A DNA stretch of 40,335 bases from Porphyra umbilicalis (taxonomy: Eukaryota; Rhodophyta; Bangiophyceae; Bangiales; Bangiaceae). A program made the translations under genes and the position numbers. The notes under the pieces were generated by a model that did no database searches, had not been told where the DNA came from, and saw only the letters and a list, made by a program, of their open reading frames with translations. Shown here in pieces: positions 38,904 through 40,335 of the stretch. Each line of letters starts with the position of its first letter. Position 1 is the first letter of the stretch. The stretch lies in NCBI GenBank assembly GCA_002049455.2, contig KV919248.1, positions 1 to 40,335 of the forward strand, in the 5' to 3' direction.

Positions 38904-40335
38904 CTACCCACAGACGTAGGGCGACAGAAAACGGCCTCTGTCCTTCCACACGTGCTCAGACAGGTCGCGCATCAGGTCATAGTGGGCGTCCTTGTCCTTG
39001 GCCTCGCACTCGGCGCCATCTGTGTACCGCAAAGAGCCAGCAATAAGCTCGGGCCCGTCCTGGTCGCTGAAGTCGCGGCCCTGATCATCAGTGGGCACTG
39101 GGGGGCCCCAGACGCCAGGGCCTCGCGGCCCGTCATTGACAAAGAAGCCGTGGCCACCTGCGTCCTCGTCGCGCGCGCCGTCCCGTCCAGAGGCATTGCC
39201 GTCTGCTTGTCGATCCATCTCATCCGCAGGTCCCCCAGGCGCCGCTTGCATTCTTCGGTGCGCCAAGAAGCCGGCGCGTGTGCACTCTATGGCCATGTTG
39301 TGCAGAATGGCCACTGTCTTGCCGGTGTTGATCATGCGCTCCACCGTCGTAAAGCGTGCCGGACGCAGCACAATGTTGAAACGTGACGGCATCACCGCGT
39401 AGAGACGCTCGGCGTCCTTGCGGACGGCTTCTTGTTGTCGGTTGTACACGAGCAGCTTGCGGGTGTCGGGGGCGGGGTGAGGCATGGTAAAAATCGGGTA
39501 GCGGGGGTATCCTTGATCGGCCGTGTAGTAAAGTAAGCGACGGGTCCGGCCGTTTAGTGTGTAGGACAGGTTCCGCGGCGGCCACAAACCGGTGTTCACG
39601 TCCAGCATGAGGGGGGACGACGCCAGCACGTTCTTGTCGTTGTAGCTGCCTGGCGCCCCAATAAAAAAGTGCAAAATGTACGTGTCCTCATCACACACGC
39701 TCTTAATAACTACCGAGCGCTTACCTTTGCTGTCGTGGTACTGCCCGGCGAGGGCCTTGGGGCACCTGATCCACTGCCAATGCGTGCAGTCGATGGCGCC
39801 AATGCAGCCCGGCATGCCACGGGCCGCGTTCCGGGCCAGGATGTGCTTCAGCTCGTCCTCGGTAGGGCGGCGTAGGTAAGTCGGCTCCCACTTCTCAACA
39901 ATGAGGTCGGTCAGGCGCCGCGTAGCCTCGCAAATGGTGGAGCGTGACAGGCGGCAGTACTCGTCGGGACGGTCATAGGCCTCGCCATAGCCCAGGACGC
40001 GCAACGCCGCTACCAGCTTCTGGATGGGGTGGGACTGCAAACGCCCGGTAGCGTTGACGGAACGCTTCCACCAAGGCTCGTTACACACGGCCGCGTAGAG
40101 CCGCTGGAAGACGGCGCGCGGCATGCGGAAGCGCTTCTCGAAATCGAGCTCACTGTAGACCGGCGGCTTCCCGCCAACTCCAAAAAAGTCACGCAAAATC
40201 GCGTGCTCCCCCTCGTCAAAACCGCGGTTGCGGTTCGGTCGCCGGCCGCGCCGGGAGCCACCGATGGGCCGCTTGTCCGCCCGCCCGCGCACGACGCGCC
40301 TCGCTCGTCGCAAGGAAAGGCCAGCGGCCCGAGCA
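38904..40335 (-). CDS. PIF/Harbinger-type transposase 2 (5' end beyond right edge)
   Basis: An uninterrupted minus-strand frame runs from the window edge to TAG at 38904-38906. No ATG exists between the edge and the conserved part until MPRAVFQRLY, so the start probably lies outside the window. A basic N-terminus (RRGRRPNRNRG) precedes ILRDFFGVGGKPPVYSELDF. The DDE core has Asp in GCIGAIDCTHWQW, GAPGSYNDKNV and YYTADQGYPRY, each matching transposase 1. Its C-terminal tail is acidic and Asp/Gly-rich (GHGFFVNDGPRGPGVWG) instead of the Gly/Ala repeats of copy 1. It looks competent as written. Nearby plus-strand ORFs are convergent and could be accessory genes. Confidence 0.9.
   Translation of the reverse strand, partial: ARAAGLSLRRARRVVRGRADKRPIGGSRRGRRPNRNRGFDEGEHAILRDFFGVGGKPPVYSELDFEKRFRMPRAVFQRLYAAVCNEPWWKRSVNATGRLQSHPIQKLVAALRVLGYGEAYDRPDEYCRLSRSTICEATRRLTDLIVEKWEPTYLRRPTEDELKHILARNAARGMPGCIGAIDCTHWQWIRCPKALAGQYHDSKGKRSVVIKSVCDEDTYILHFFIGAPGSYNDKNVLASSPLMLDVNTGLWPPRNLSYTLNGRTRRLLYYTADQGYPRYPIFTMPHPAPDTRKLLVYNRQQEAVRKDAERLYAVMPSRFNIVLRPARFTTVERMINTGKTVAILHNMAIECTRAGFLAHRRMQAAPGGPADEMDRQADGNASGRDGARDEDAGGHGFFVNDGPRGPGVWGPPVPTDDQGRDFSDQDGPELIAGSLRYTDGAECEAKDKDAHYDLMRDLSEHVWKDRGRFLSPYVCG

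Overview
This looks like a piece of a nuclear chromosome from a GC-rich, transposon-crowded eukaryote. A red alga of the Porphyra/Pyropia kind is the best guess. That is inference from four things: a eukaryotic initiator tRNA-Met gene whose D-loop carries a 12-nt insertion (D-loop introns are known from red algal nuclear tRNAs), a Hedgehog-type Hint (autoprocessing) domain gene, very high GC with long G or C homopolymers, and several unrelated cut-and-paste DNA transposons. Nothing prokaryotic (operons, Shine-Dalgarno sites, CRISPR) is visible.

Left part (1-7343): a PIF/Harbinger transposase enters from the left edge. It has one in-frame TAA, and its frame runs on into a Gly/Ala-rich tail of 180-bp (60-residue) repeats. 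That tail is split by two related elements, 1121-3011 and 3868-7318. Both begin CGTCGGCGG, end CCGCCGACG and are flanked by a 2-bp direct repeat (AA, AC). Each has conserved subterminal blocks around a different hyper-GC core. Taking both out gives one frame from base 3 to a stop at 7341-7343. I do not recognise this element family.

Middle left (7344-16530): gene-poor DNA with a dense run of short hairpins (8801-9290), a coiled-coil ORF (10656-12056) with a broken downstream companion, the Hint-domain gene (13662-15691, frame change at a G15 run), and the initiator tRNA gene (16445-16528, minus).

Middle (17024-25000): a possible retroelement remnant on the minus strand is cut off by a piggyBac-like element (17360-20703) carrying a badly frameshifted transposase. 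Just beyond it lies a 948-bp hAT element with a perfect 8-bp target duplication and a BED-finger-like ORF. A dispersed repeat, a G-rich GT tract and an intact multi-pass membrane protein gene (24028-24903, minus) follow. That gene has a 23-base C tract directly before its ATG.

Right (25085-40335): inverted arms at 25085 and 30068 enclose about 5 kb with a hyper-GC core, an 18-bp minisatellite and a nested inverted repeat. A solo piggyBac-type end sits at 30918. A lysine-rich ORF (33083-35085) is broken by a TAG and by a 753-bp hAT MITE with a perfect 8-bp duplication. Then come a protein with a duplicated Cys motif, a coiled-coil/RG-rich ORF, and a second, uninterrupted PIF/Harbinger transposase on the minus strand running off the right edge. 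The last ORFs may be accessory genes of that transposon.
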